Below are positions 7,352 to 15,623 of a stretch of 64,000 nt of DNA, in pieces. Both the position numbers and the translations under genes were made by a program. The stretch is from assembly GCF_900170025.1 (NCBI RefSeq), contig NZ_FWEX01000006.1, positions 286,668-350,667 on the forward strand. Reading direction: 5' to 3'. The stretch comes from Nitrospira sp. ND1. Lineage in GTDB: Bacteria > Nitrospirota > Nitrospiria > Nitrospirales > Nitrospiraceae. Numbering within the stretch: the stretch's first letter is position 1; each line of letters begins with the position of its first letter. The notes under the pieces were generated by a model. That model saw nothing but the letters and a program-made list of their open reading frames with translations, searched no databases and was not told where the DNA came from.

Positions 7352-8737
7352 CTAAGGCCCATGTTTCTCAGCTGGAGGAGCACTGCCTTGAACGGCGCGG
7401 ATCGCGCGTTCACTTTGTCCCCCCAGCTCCAGATATCGGCGGAAGGCGTCGACGGACTTTTGCGGTTCGTTCAAATGGTCGGCGTAGAGCTCGCCGAGCG
7501 AGAAATAGACATCCCCGTAGGCCGGGTTCACTACTAATGCCTGCTGCATGGCCTGCTCGGCTTCCTGGTACTGTCCCTTCTTTGTGAGGGCCAGTGCCAG
7601 GGAGTAGTGGGAATCGGGATTCTGCGGCGCATGTTGCACCGCCGCGCGGGCGGCGAGCAGCGACTCCTCCAGATTCGGCAGCACTTCCAAACGGATGTAA
7701 CTCTTTAATACGTAGGCATCGCCGAAGGACGGATCGTAGCCGATCGCGCGGTTGAGCCGTTCCAACGCCTCTTCGGCCGACTTTTGCTGCTGCAGCAATG
7801 CAAAGGCCTGTTCATACTGAGTGCGGGCCTCCCTCATCCGGTCCGCCTCACTCGTCGGTTCCTTTCCGGCCTGGAAGGCGCCTTTTCGTCCTTCAATCAG
7901 AATGACGTCCCCGTCGCCCTCCAACTGCACGAACTGCGGGTGCTGAGCCCCCTTCGTCGCGGCCTCCACGTCCTGCTTCACCTGCGCCGCGAGTTCACTG
8001 GCCATGACCCAGCCGTTCTTGTTGAGATCGGCAGCCCCGTTCAGCCCAGCGACCAATGCCGTTACAAAGGCGCTCTGGCCCGGAGCACGTCCGACCGCCT
8101 CCTCTTTCTCAGCCGCCGTGAGGACCTGGACGGCTCGTTTTTCCGTATCATCTTCGGGCGACAAACGGCCTTCGAGTGAAAGCGGCTGCGGCGCGGTCAC
8201 CTCCCACCCCCGGATGTTCGCGTCGAACAACATCAAGATGTGTTTGGAAGCGGACCGTCGGCTGAATTCTTTGAGTTGATCGAACGTGATGGCTTTAGCG
8301 GGATTGTTCAGCTGCGCATCCCAGGGAACCAGATAGCCCAGTTCTTTGGATTGAGAATCCTGAGTGCCCCCTGCATGCCCGGCAAAAAAGAACAGCACGC
8401 GATCCTGACGCCCTACTTTGCGGGGCAAATAGTCATTGAGAATCTGGAGCAGATGTTTGGAACTTGCCTCTTTATCCTGCAGCTCGATCACTTCATCGAA
8501 CCCGAGCCCCCGCAACGCCGCCGCCACCGCATGCGCACTCTCCAACGCGCCGGGCACTTTCGGTGCCACGAGATAGTTCTCGACACCGACCACGACCGCC
8601 CAGGACTTGTAATAGAGTCCTTCCGGCTTTCCAACCTGCGCGTGGGCAATGGAGAGAATTCCAACCGTTCCAGCAGCGCACATGGCCACCAGGCATACGA
8701 ACATCCGACGAAGATGGGGGAATGTAGACGAGCGCAT
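7352..8737 (-). CDS. Caspase-like (peptidase C14 fold) protein with TPR repeats, catalytic Cys missing
   Basis: This encodes 461 residues. An N-terminal signal (residues 1-34, ending 'AHAQ') indicates export. Residues 45-250 follow the caspase/metacaspase fold: 'SWAVVVGVENY', 'VLFFFAGHAGG' with the expected His121, and 'KHILMLFDANIRG', where Asn174 takes the place of the catalytic Cys ('DACxSG' in active members). Residues 300-450 are three or so TPR units ('GDAYVLKSYI', 'PDSHYSLALALTKKGQYQEAEQAM', 'GDVYFSLGELYADHL'). It is probably a non-proteolytic binding protein in the periplasm. The start at 8737 lacks a clear ribosome site; Met12 is an alternative. Confidence 0.75.
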   Translation of the reverse strand: MRSSTFPHLRRMFVCLVAMCAAGTVGILSIAHAQVGKPEGLYYKSWAVVVGVENYLVAPKVPGALESAHAVAAALRGLGFDEVIELQDKEASSKHLLQILNDYLPRKVGRQDRVLFFFAGHAGGTQDSQSKELGYLVPWDAQLNNPAKAITFDQLKEFSRRSASKHILMLFDANIRGWEVTAPQPLSLEGRLSPEDDTEKRAVQVLTAAEKEEAVGRAPGQSAFVTALVAGLNGAADLNKNGWVMASELAAQVKQDVEAATKGAQHPQFVQLEGDGDVILIEGRKGAFQAGKEPTSEADRMREARTQYEQAFALLQQQKSAEEALERLNRAIGYDPSFGDAYVLKSYIRLEVLPNLEESLLAARAAVQHAPQNPDSHYSLALALTKKGQYQEAEQAMQQALVVNPAYGDVYFSLGELYADHLNEPQKSVDAFRRYLELGGQSERAIRAVQGSAPPAEKHGP

Positions 8738-8876
8738 GAAGGGGTTAATCCAGTGAAGTGCAACGCAATCAGCGTACCCTCGTCTCCTCCTGACTGTCAA
8801 GAAAGGCGGAGTGCTCCGGCCTTGCGCCACGCGGCCTCCGTCTGCATCAGGCAAGGTCTCACAGGGGCGCTGAGGG

Positions 8877-8905
8877 TTGCAGTTCCTTCGCCCCATACGC
8901 ATAAT
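8877..8905 (+). promoter_or_regulatory. Candidate promoter for acs
   Basis: TTGCAG (8877-8882) and CATAAT (8900-8905) are 17 bases apart, a sigma70-like arrangement 60 bases before the acs start. The -35 half is poor, so this is a suggestion only. Confidence 0.35.
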
Positions 8906-8964
8906 GCCGGTGATGATTGAATCGCGTGCCGGACAGGCCCGCGCTTTGTGGAGGCATGGCACTG

Positions 8965-10854
8965 ATGGACGAAAAGATCGATACCCTACTGAAAGAAGGA
9001 CGTGTTATTCAGCCGACCGCCAAGACCAAGGCGGCTGCTCATATTCAGGACTATGAGCAGGCTTACCAGGCTTCCATCGCCGATCCGGAAGCGTTCTGGG
9101 GCGGTGTGGCCAAGGAACTGGATTGGTTTTCGCCGTGGAACAAGGTGCTCGATTGGAACTACCCCTGGGCCAAATGGTTCGTCGGCGCGACCTGCAATAT
9201 CGCTTATAACTGCCTGGATCGCCACGCGAACACCTGGCGGCGCAACAAAGTCGCCATCATCTGGGTCGGTGAAAACGGCGAGGAACGCATCTTCACCTAT
9301 GGAGAACTGTTGCGTCAGGTCAACCGGTGCGCCAATGCCCTCAAGGCACTTGGCCTGCAAAAGGGCGATCGCGTCACCATCTATCTCCCGAAAATTCCTG
9401 AACAGGTCGTCGCCATGCTGGCTTGCGCCCGTATCGGCGTGATCCACAGCGTGGTCTATTCCGGCTTCAGCGCCCCGGCCCTCGCAAGCCGCATCCAGGA
9501 CGCCGAAGCGCGCGTCGTCATCACGGCTGATGTCGGGTACGATCGCGGAAAAACCATCAACCTCAAGGGCGTCGTCGACGATGCCGTGCGAACCTGCCCT
9601 TCCGTCGAAAAAGTGGTAGTCGTGCGGCGCGAATCTCCAGGCGTCGCCCTCGCGGCTCCCAAAGAAATCGATTGGGTCGAGTGGCTGCAAGCACAGAGCG
9701 CCGTCTGCCAGGCAGAAGCGCTCGATGCGGAAACTCCCCTCTACATTCTCTACACCTCAGGCACAACCGGTAAACCCAAAGGCGTCGTGCATGTGCACGG
9801 CGGCTATATGGTCGGTACCTACATCACGACCAAATATGTGTTCGACCTCAAGGAAGAAGACGTCTACTTCTGCGTCGCCGACCCGGGCTGGGTCACCGGC
9901 CACAGTTACATCGTCTACGGCCCGCTGCTGAACGGCGCGACGATCCTCATGGCCGAAGGCAAACCCGACTATCCGAACCCCGGCCGCTGGTGGGATCTCA
10001 TCGCCCGCTACGGCGTCTCGATTTTCTACACCACGCCGACGGCGGTCCGGCTCCTGATGAAGTACGGGGAGGACTGGCCCAAGAAGTACGACCTCTCAAC
10101 GTTGCGCATCCTCGGCAGCGTCGGCGAACCCATTAACCCCGAAGCCTGGGAATGGTTCTACCGGGTCACCGGCAGCGACAAGCCCATCATGGACACCTGG
10201 TGGCAGACCGAAACCGGCTCCATCCTGGTCACGCCCCTGCCTTCCGTGCCGCTCAAGCCCGGTTCGGCCACCAGACCGTTTCTCGGCATCGAGGCCGACG
10301 TGGTGGACAAGCAAGGGAACAGCCTCCCGAACAATGCCGGCGGCTTTGCCGTGATCAAGAAGCCCTGGCCCTCCATGATGCGCACGATCTACAAAGATCC
10401 CGATCGCTACAAGGTCTACTGGAATACGATCCCCAACTGTTATACGGCGGGCGATGTCTGCCGGAAGGACAACGACGGGTACATGTGGTTCATGGGTCGC
10501 GCAGACGATGTGATCAAAGTCGCCGGCAACCGCATCGGCACGGCGGAAGTCGAAAGCGCCCTGGTCAGTCACGAAGCCGTGGCCGAAGCGGCGGTCATCG
10601 GCAAGCCGCATCGCACCGCCGGTGAAGCGATCAAGGCCTTCGTCATCCTGAAGCAAGGCTACCAGGACTCGAAAGAGTTGGTGCAATCGCTCAAAGACCA
10701 TGTGCTGAAGGAGTTGGGGAAAATCGCGGTGCCGCAAGAAATCGACATCGTGCCGTCGTTGCCGAAGACCAGGTCCGGCAAGATCATGCGGCGGGTCCTC
10801 AAAGCCAAGGAACTGGGACAGGACGTGGGCGATATTTCGACGATCGAAGACTGA
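8965..10854 (+). CDS. acs: Acetyl-CoA synthetase (AMP-forming)
   Basis: This encodes 629 residues. It converts acetate, ATP and CoA to acetyl-CoA in the cytosol. The N-terminal ACS domain ('WFSPWNKVLDWNYPWAKWF'), the ATP-binding loop 'YTSGTTGKPKG', 'DTWWQTETG', and the C-terminal 'GRADDVIKVAGNRI' and 'PKTRSGKIMRR' (with the lysine that is acetylated for control in known Acs) are all present. I chose ATG 8965 because GGAGG lies 10 bases upstream; ATG 8956 is too close to it. The length is normal. It could serve acetate uptake or recycling alongside PPDK in this window. Confidence 0.95.
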   Translation: MDEKIDTLLKEGRVIQPTAKTKAAAHIQDYEQAYQASIADPEAFWGGVAKELDWFSPWNKVLDWNYPWAKWFVGATCNIAYNCLDRHANTWRRNKVAIIWVGENGEERIFTYGELLRQVNRCANALKALGLQKGDRVTIYLPKIPEQVVAMLACARIGVIHSVVYSGFSAPALASRIQDAEARVVITADVGYDRGKTINLKGVVDDAVRTCPSVEKVVVVRRESPGVALAAPKEIDWVEWLQAQSAVCQAEALDAETPLYILYTSGTTGKPKGVVHVHGGYMVGTYITTKYVFDLKEEDVYFCVADPGWVTGHSYIVYGPLLNGATILMAEGKPDYPNPGRWWDLIARYGVSIFYTTPTAVRLLMKYGEDWPKKYDLSTLRILGSVGEPINPEAWEWFYRVTGSDKPIMDTWWQTETGSILVTPLPSVPLKPGSATRPFLGIEADVVDKQGNSLPNNAGGFAVIKKPWPSMMRTIYKDPDRYKVYWNTIPNCYTAGDVCRKDNDGYMWFMGRADDVIKVAGNRIGTAEVESALVSHEAVAEAAVIGKPHRTAGEAIKAFVILKQGYQDSKELVQSLKDHVLKELGKIAVPQEIDIVPSLPKTRSGKIMRRVLKAKELGQDVGDISTIED

Positions 10855-10909
10855 GACGATTCGTCTTCAGTCAATGCATCATCTTTTATTGTGTGCATGG
10901 AGGCCGGTC

Positions 10910-11428
10910 ATGCAGAGGCAGAGCGAGAAGCAGAGTGTGGTGTGGTCGACGGTGATGGGATTTGTGCTGCTGGGAGGGGTCATCCCCGTCGCGGCCGCCG
11001 AGGACACCAAGAAGCCGGCTGAACAGGCCGCACCAGCAGCAAAGAAGACTCCCGAGAAAAAGGCCACCGCGAAGAGCGGAAGTCAGAAGGCGAAGCCGGC
11101 GGCCACCGCCAAAGACCAGGCCCCCAAGTATACTTCGGCAGAAACGGCAGCCAAGGCGCAAGCCTGCTTCGGAGAAGCACCGAAGATCCAGTCGGTCACG
11201 CCGGATGAAGCCAAAGCAGGCGAGAAGGTCACGACCTCGGGCAGAGGATTCGGTCCCGCCGACTGTCTGCGCTCACTATCCTTCGGTCCCGGGTATCCCG
11301 CCGCATTCACATTCGTCAACGACACCCAGATCACGGCAACCGTGCCGACCGGCAGACGCAAAGGCATGGCTATGATGACCGTCACGACTGCGTCCGGTGA
11401 AGATTCCAAGGCATTTCTGGTGAAGTGA
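10910..11428 (+). CDS. Exported protein with IPT/TIG domain
   Basis: This encodes 172 residues. The ATG at 10910 has a GGAGG site. After a signal peptide (cleavage near 'AAAED') comes a Lys/Ala/Pro-rich linker (residues 27-75), then an immunoglobulin-like IPT/TIG domain from about residue 85: 'PKIQSVTPDEAKAGEKVTTSGRGFG' and 'ITATVPTGRRKGMAMMTVTT'. Two cysteines (in 'QACFGEA' and 'ADCLRSL') could form a disulfide. Such domains bind proteins or sugars; the low-complexity linker suggests attachment to the envelope. It follows acs by 55 bases but the link is not obvious. Confidence 0.7.
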   Translation: MQRQSEKQSVVWSTVMGFVLLGGVIPVAAAEDTKKPAEQAAPAAKKTPEKKATAKSGSQKAKPAATAKDQAPKYTSAETAAKAQACFGEAPKIQSVTPDEAKAGEKVTTSGRGFGPADCLRSLSFGPGYPAAFTFVNDTQITATVPTGRRKGMAMMTVTTASGEDSKAFLVK

Positions 11429-11464
11429 GAGGGCGCGGCTACGGCCTGATCGACCTTCATTGCT

Positions 11465-12121
11465 CTAGATCAATCCCCGCCGTTTCAGATAATCCGTATC
11501 GATAACCGGCGTTGGTTTTGGGGGGAGGAGACCGCGCTCCTGGAGCAGGCGCTCTACGTATTTGCCGATCAGGTCTGATTCCAGGTTAAGCTTGTCGCCC
11601 ACCTGTTTCAGTCCGAGTGTGGTGACTTTTGCAGTGTGGGGAATGATCGAGACGACAAACGAGCGTTCGGTCACGTCGTTGATGGTGAGACTGATGCCAT
11701 CGACCGTGATCGATCCCTTCTGAACACAGAGGCGCAGAATCTCCTTCGGCGCCTCAATCTCCAGAATCAGCGCGTTCCCGTCCTGATGCCGGCTCCGGAT
11801 GGCACCGATGCCATCCACATGTCCTGACACCATGTGCCCGCCGATGCGCTCGTTCAACTTCATGGCACGCTCCAGATTCACGGGCGAACCGGAAGTGAGA
11901 CCGCCGAGCGTCGTCACCGCGAGGGTTTCAGGCGAGACATCGACCGAGAAGTCATGGTCGGTTCTGGCGACCGCCGTCAGGCAGGTCCCATTGACGCTCA
12001 CGCTGGCGCCGATGGTGAGATCGCTCATGATCGTCGAGGCGATGATGGTCAGACGCGTGCCGGCCAGCCCCTTATTCAGTACGGAGACCGCGCCCATCTC
12101 TTCCACGATGCCGCTGAACAT
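11465..12121 (-). CDS. ribE: Riboflavin synthase alpha chain
   Basis: This encodes 218 residues. It dismutates two 6,7-dimethyl-8-ribityllumazine molecules to riboflavin. It shows the twofold repeat of the family: 'MFSGIVEEMGAV' at the N-terminus, 'SVNGTCLTAV', and in the second half 'GSITVDGISLTINDV', with the linker 'MVSGHVDGIGAI'. The length is normal. It lies downstream of a 35-residue membrane-protein gene, only three bases away, and is in the same direction as ribD at 15.6-16.8 kb, so riboflavin genes are split by three or four others. Confidence 0.95.
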   Translation of the reverse strand: MFSGIVEEMGAVSVLNKGLAGTRLTIIASTIMSDLTIGASVSVNGTCLTAVARTDHDFSVDVSPETLAVTTLGGLTSGSPVNLERAMKLNERIGGHMVSGHVDGIGAIRSRHQDGNALILEIEAPKEILRLCVQKGSITVDGISLTINDVTERSFVVSIIPHTAKVTTLGLKQVGDKLNLESDLIGKYVERLLQERGLLPPKPTPVIDTDYLKRRGLI

Positions 12122-12124
12122 GGC

Positions 12125-12232
12125 TTACGCTCCCTTGCGAGTCTTCAAGAGATAGAGACAAAAACCCAGTAGTCCGATCCCGCCCACGACGGCAATGCCG
12201 CGCTGCAGCGTTTCGATAAAATCCGTGTCCAT
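12125..12232 (-). CDS. Small membrane protein, 35 residues
   Basis: A short frame starts at ATG 12232 with a GGAGAAGG site next to it and ends at TAA 12125-12127, three bases before ribE. The product starts 'MDTDFIETLQ', has one hydrophobic segment ('IAVVGGIGLLGFCLYLL') and ends 'KTRKGA'. It looks like a single-pass inner-membrane peptide with cytosolic basic tail. Tight coupling to ribE and a good ribosome site argue that it is real; the function is unknown. Confidence 0.55.
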   Translation of the reverse strand: MDTDFIETLQRGIAVVGGIGLLGFCLYLLKTRKGA

Positions 12233-12295
12233 CCTTCTCCGCTTCCTTTTGCAAAATGTGACCGTCCCCAGGCGAAAAGCGGCGGCATTATAGCA

Positions 12296-13471
12296 CTACC
12301 GCGAGAGAGTTCTCATCGTGGCCCAGAAGGCGATGGCCGCCAGGATCTGGAGACCGGCAATCACGGCAAAAGCCCCCTGGTAACTCACATGGGCGATCAG
12401 CAGACCGGCCAGCAGGGGCCCGCTGGCATGGCCGATGTCCATCACCGTCCCCTGCATACCCATCCCCGCCCCCAATCGCTTGAATTCGGAACTGTCTGCG
12501 ACCAGCGCGGCGGACGACGACGACACCACAGCCTCTCCGAATCCAAACCCGGACGAAAGCACCAGCAACAGAGCAAATGAGCCGACATGGGGCATGCTGA
12601 TGAAGGTCGCGGCGCAAATCAGGAGGCCGGCCAGAATCAGCGGCTGCCGCCCTACGCGGTCCGAGACCCGCCCCATCACCGGCTTGGAAAGAAATGACGT
12701 CACCGCCTGCACACTAAACAGCAGCCCCACCTGTCCCGCGTTGAGGCCGACTGAAAGACCATACAGCGGCAGGAATGCCATCAGGGCGCCGTTGGCCACC
12801 ATCTTGGCGGCATCTGTTGAACTGGTGATCAACACCTTCCGGTTGCGCGCCACGGCGAGAAACCCTTTCCCCATCTCAGCCATGACCGGTGCCAAACCCC
12901 GCTCGCGCACGCGCGGCGGCGGTTCATCCAGATGGAGACTGAAAAAGATCAGGATCGCGATACAGCCGAACACTCCGGCCGTCACGAAGGCCGTGGAAAA
13001 TCCTGCCGTGTAGGCCAACCAGCCACCCAGGAACGGGCCGAGCAGAGAACCGGATTGGGTGCAGGCCGTATAGGTTCCCAGCGCTGCGCCGCGCCGTTCC
13101 TTATACAGATCGGCCACGGTGGCCAGGGCACTCGGCGCAAAGATGGCCGTGGCCAGGCCATGCACAAACCGCAGCGCCGTCAGCGCGTTGAGATCCGAGA
13201 TGAAGGGGTAGATGAACGGCGGCAGTCCGAACGCCACCACGCCGATACGCAGCAGCATCTTCCGGCCATAGATATCGGAGAGGGCACCCGAGGGCAATTT
13301 CAGCAACACACCGGTGATGGTCGAGACCGACACGATCAACCCGATCCGCTCAGGGCCTGCACCCAGCGATTCTGCAAAGAGGGATAAGACCGGCATGCGG
13401 ACGAGGTTGTAGCTGATGAAGCAGAACACGCCAAGGGTGCAGAGATAAAAAAAACTTCGGCAAGTCGTCAT
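12296..13471 (-). CDS. MFS transporter
   Basis: This encodes 391 residues with about 12 hydrophobic segments. The start at 13471 places the first membrane helix at 'FYLCTLGVFCFISYNLV'. The MFS signature between helices 2 and 3, 'GALSDIYGRK', and its second-half copy 'GRVSDRVGRQ' are present. The substrate is unknown; the family includes drug and metabolite exporters. It starts 10 bases after the upstream gene's stop, so it is probably in an operon with the exported protein and esterase. Confidence 0.85.
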   Translation of the reverse strand: MTTCRSFFYLCTLGVFCFISYNLVRMPVLSLFAESLGAGPERIGLIVSVSTITGVLLKLPSGALSDIYGRKMLLRIGVVAFGLPPFIYPFISDLNALTALRFVHGLATAIFAPSALATVADLYKERRGAALGTYTACTQSGSLLGPFLGGWLAYTAGFSTAFVTAGVFGCIAILIFFSLHLDEPPPRVRERGLAPVMAEMGKGFLAVARNRKVLITSSTDAAKMVANGALMAFLPLYGLSVGLNAGQVGLLFSVQAVTSFLSKPVMGRVSDRVGRQPLILAGLLICAATFISMPHVGSFALLLVLSSGFGFGEAVVSSSSAALVADSSEFKRLGAGMGMQGTVMDIGHASGPLLAGLLIAHVSYQGAFAVIAGLQILAAIAFWATMRTLSR

Positions 13472-13481
13472 GGATATCTCA

Positions 13482-14288
13482 TCAGGGAGTTGGGCGAAGC
13501 GATTCGACAGGATTGTGCAGACCCGCAAGAGCGGCTTTCAAGAAGGCCACCTCGTCATCCGGCAGAGCCGGTGGATCCGTCGCTTCAAACAGGACCTGCT
13601 CGGAATGTTCGCGCATCGCGCCACCTAACCGGCGGGCGGCATCGAAGGCTTTCAGGATCTGACGATTCACCACATTCCCGATCAACGGACGGAGCAGCGA
13701 CAGCATCCCCGACAAGAAGCGATTGTCGAGTCGCAGGTAGGCGACCATCGTACTGTCGATCGATTCGACTCCCCGGTTGTCGGTCACAGGGTGCAGCCTC
13801 AACAGGACCACCGCCTTGCCGCTCACCCGCGGCAGAAACCGTCCGTCATGGCTTCCCTCCACGTAATAGATACGCGTCGCAGGATCTCGAAACAGGGAAT
13901 GGACGATCCCTTCCGTGCCTTCCCCGTCGGTGGCCCAGAATTCCCCCAGCCCGCGCTGCTCGGCCTTATACAGCCCGAGATCGAGGCGATTGACCAGCAT
14001 GGCGGCCATCACCGGATGATCCAGGAGATAGAGGAAGACCGGTTGCGGCAAAGGCGTGCGTTGTGGTCCGACTTTATTGGCGGTGGTGTAATGCGTAACG
14101 ATCGGCTCAAGTCGGCAGGCCCAGGCGGCCTCGACTTGATCCAGCGGAAAGACGACACCGGCATGGTGTGCGGGAAGGGAGCACCGGTCCGATTCAGTTC
14201 GCCCGACAGACGCGAGGACCGCCAGCCCGGCTGTGAGCACGACCCCGATCAGGCCGGCTCGTCGCGCGACCGGCCTGAACCTGCTCAT
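13482..14288 (-). CDS. Exported protein of unknown function
   Basis: This encodes 268 residues with an N-terminal hydrophobic segment ('AGLIGVVLTAGLAVLASVG') that is a signal peptide or anchor. The middle ('LDLGLYKAEQRGLGEFWATDGEGTEG', 'YYVEGSHDGRFLP', 'VESIDSTMVAYLRLDNRF') is alternating strand and helix and could be a START/SRPBCC-like lipid pocket, but this is a guess. The start overlaps the stop of the upstream esterase by ATGA, so the two are translationally coupled. Confidence 0.65.
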   Translation of the reverse strand: MSRFRPVARRAGLIGVVLTAGLAVLASVGRTESDRCSLPAHHAGVVFPLDQVEAAWACRLEPIVTHYTTANKVGPQRTPLPQPVFLYLLDHPVMAAMLVNRLDLGLYKAEQRGLGEFWATDGEGTEGIVHSLFRDPATRIYYVEGSHDGRFLPRVSGKAVVLLRLHPVTDNRGVESIDSTMVAYLRLDNRFLSGMLSLLRPLIGNVVNRQILKAFDAARRLGGAMREHSEQVLFEATDPPALPDDEVAFLKAALAGLHNPVESLRPTP

Positions 14289-15616
14289 GAAGGCCGTTGC
14301 GGCAGTGAGAGCGTGAGATGAGCGGGATACAGTTGCCCGGGGTCCTGCCTGAGCCGCGCTTGCCGCAGCAGCGTATCGACCTGTGGCGTGACGACGCCCT
14401 CGAAGGAAACCTGCCCATCGGTGGTGATGACGACCGGCTTCGACAGATCGACAAGGTCTTCGTTCAGGAACAACGTGTATTGCCGGACGCGATCGGTCTT
14501 GACCTCAATCCGATTCGGCCCGGTCACCTGAGCGGTCAGCCTGGCGTAGATGCGCTGCCGGATACTCGCATCCCGCTTATCGACCAAATCTTCTGAAAAG
14601 GATGCGATCTGGTCCGTCGCATCGATCCGCACCCAGCCGAACGGCAGCAAATGGCTCGCATCGCGCACGACCGTCAGCGCCTTCGGAACAGGAGTCCGCC
14701 GCTGGTCGTCGAACCACTTCACCAGATCGGGAAGTTCTTCACGCGGAAAAAAGTGGCCCCCGGCCATCGCATGGGTGCGATCATGCTCGCGATAGATGTA
14801 GGGATACCCGAGGTTCTTGAGTTCTCCCGCCAGCTTCCGGCTCAATTCCACCGGCATCACCTGATCCTGCGCTCCATGAATGATGTAAGTCGGCGTCGTG
14901 CGAAGGTTCTCCAGAAACGGAAACAAGACGTCATCGATCCCGCTGGCCATCGGCGCAAGTCCGGCGAACAGAGGCGCATGATGCATGCCGATCAGCCAAG
15001 CGCCGATACCGCCGTTGGACATGCCGCTCAGGAAGATGCGGTTGGGATCGATCCGATACCGCTGCTGCACGGCCTGCACGGTCGCCAGCACCAGATCTTC
15101 CGCGCGTCTGGTGAACCAGGCTCCGGCTGGATAGGTCGGACAGGCCAGGATGTAGCCCTCGCCCAAGCGTGATTTCCATCGATCTAAGTAGGCCTCGCCG
15201 GTGAATCCGGCGCCATGGAGACAGACGATCAGGGCATAATCTCGGGTCGGTTCATAACTCTGAGGGACGGACAAGCTCAGCTGATACGGTCGTTCGCGGA
15301 CGACGATCTGCTCATCCGGCAGGAGTCCCACGGGCTGCAACCCGTGAGGCGGACCTTTGCGCAACAGTTCCTGTACGGCCTGCACCGTCGCGTCCGGTCG
15401 CTGCACAATCGACGCGAGCACGGTGCGCTGCTGTTCGGCATCCTGGGTCGTGAGATATTGCCAGACCTGCGAGGCCAGGTCGGTCGAGGCCCCCTCCTCC
15501 GCGGCGTGGGTGGCCGGAATCGAAAGACTCGCCCATAGCAGGCACGAGAAGAGAACCGGGAGCAGGAAAAGTCTGCGTTGGTGAAACCGGTCGAAGGGCC
15601 GGAAAGAATGTCGCAC
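14285..15616 (-). CDS. Secreted alpha/beta-hydrolase (esterase/peptidase type)
   Basis: This encodes 443 residues with a signal peptide ending near 'ATHAAEE'. Residues 110-320 form an alpha/beta-hydrolase: 'IVCLHGAGFTGE' oxyanion loop, nucleophile Ser200 in 'SGMSNGG', Asp251 in 'GAQDQVMP' and His288 in 'GGHFFP'. The C-terminal 110 residues form an extra beta-rich domain ('RIEVKTDRVRQYTLFLNEDLVDLSKPV'). The overall plan resembles polyhydroxybutyrate depolymerase/feruloyl-esterase-like enzymes and phospholipase/carboxylesterases. Substrate unknown. It lies seven bases after ribD in the same direction. Confidence 0.8.
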   Translation of the reverse strand: MRHSFRPFDRFHQRRLFLLPVLFSCLLWASLSIPATHAAEEGASTDLASQVWQYLTTQDAEQQRTVLASIVQRPDATVQAVQELLRKGPPHGLQPVGLLPDEQIVVRERPYQLSLSVPQSYEPTRDYALIVCLHGAGFTGEAYLDRWKSRLGEGYILACPTYPAGAWFTRRAEDLVLATVQAVQQRYRIDPNRIFLSGMSNGGIGAWLIGMHHAPLFAGLAPMASGIDDVLFPFLENLRTTPTYIIHGAQDQVMPVELSRKLAGELKNLGYPYIYREHDRTHAMAGGHFFPREELPDLVKWFDDQRRTPVPKALTVVRDASHLLPFGWVRIDATDQIASFSEDLVDKRDASIRQRIYARLTAQVTGPNRIEVKTDRVRQYTLFLNEDLVDLSKPVVITTDGQVSFEGVVTPQVDTLLRQARLRQDPGQLYPAHLTLSLPQRPS

Positions 15617-15623
15617 AACGCTC

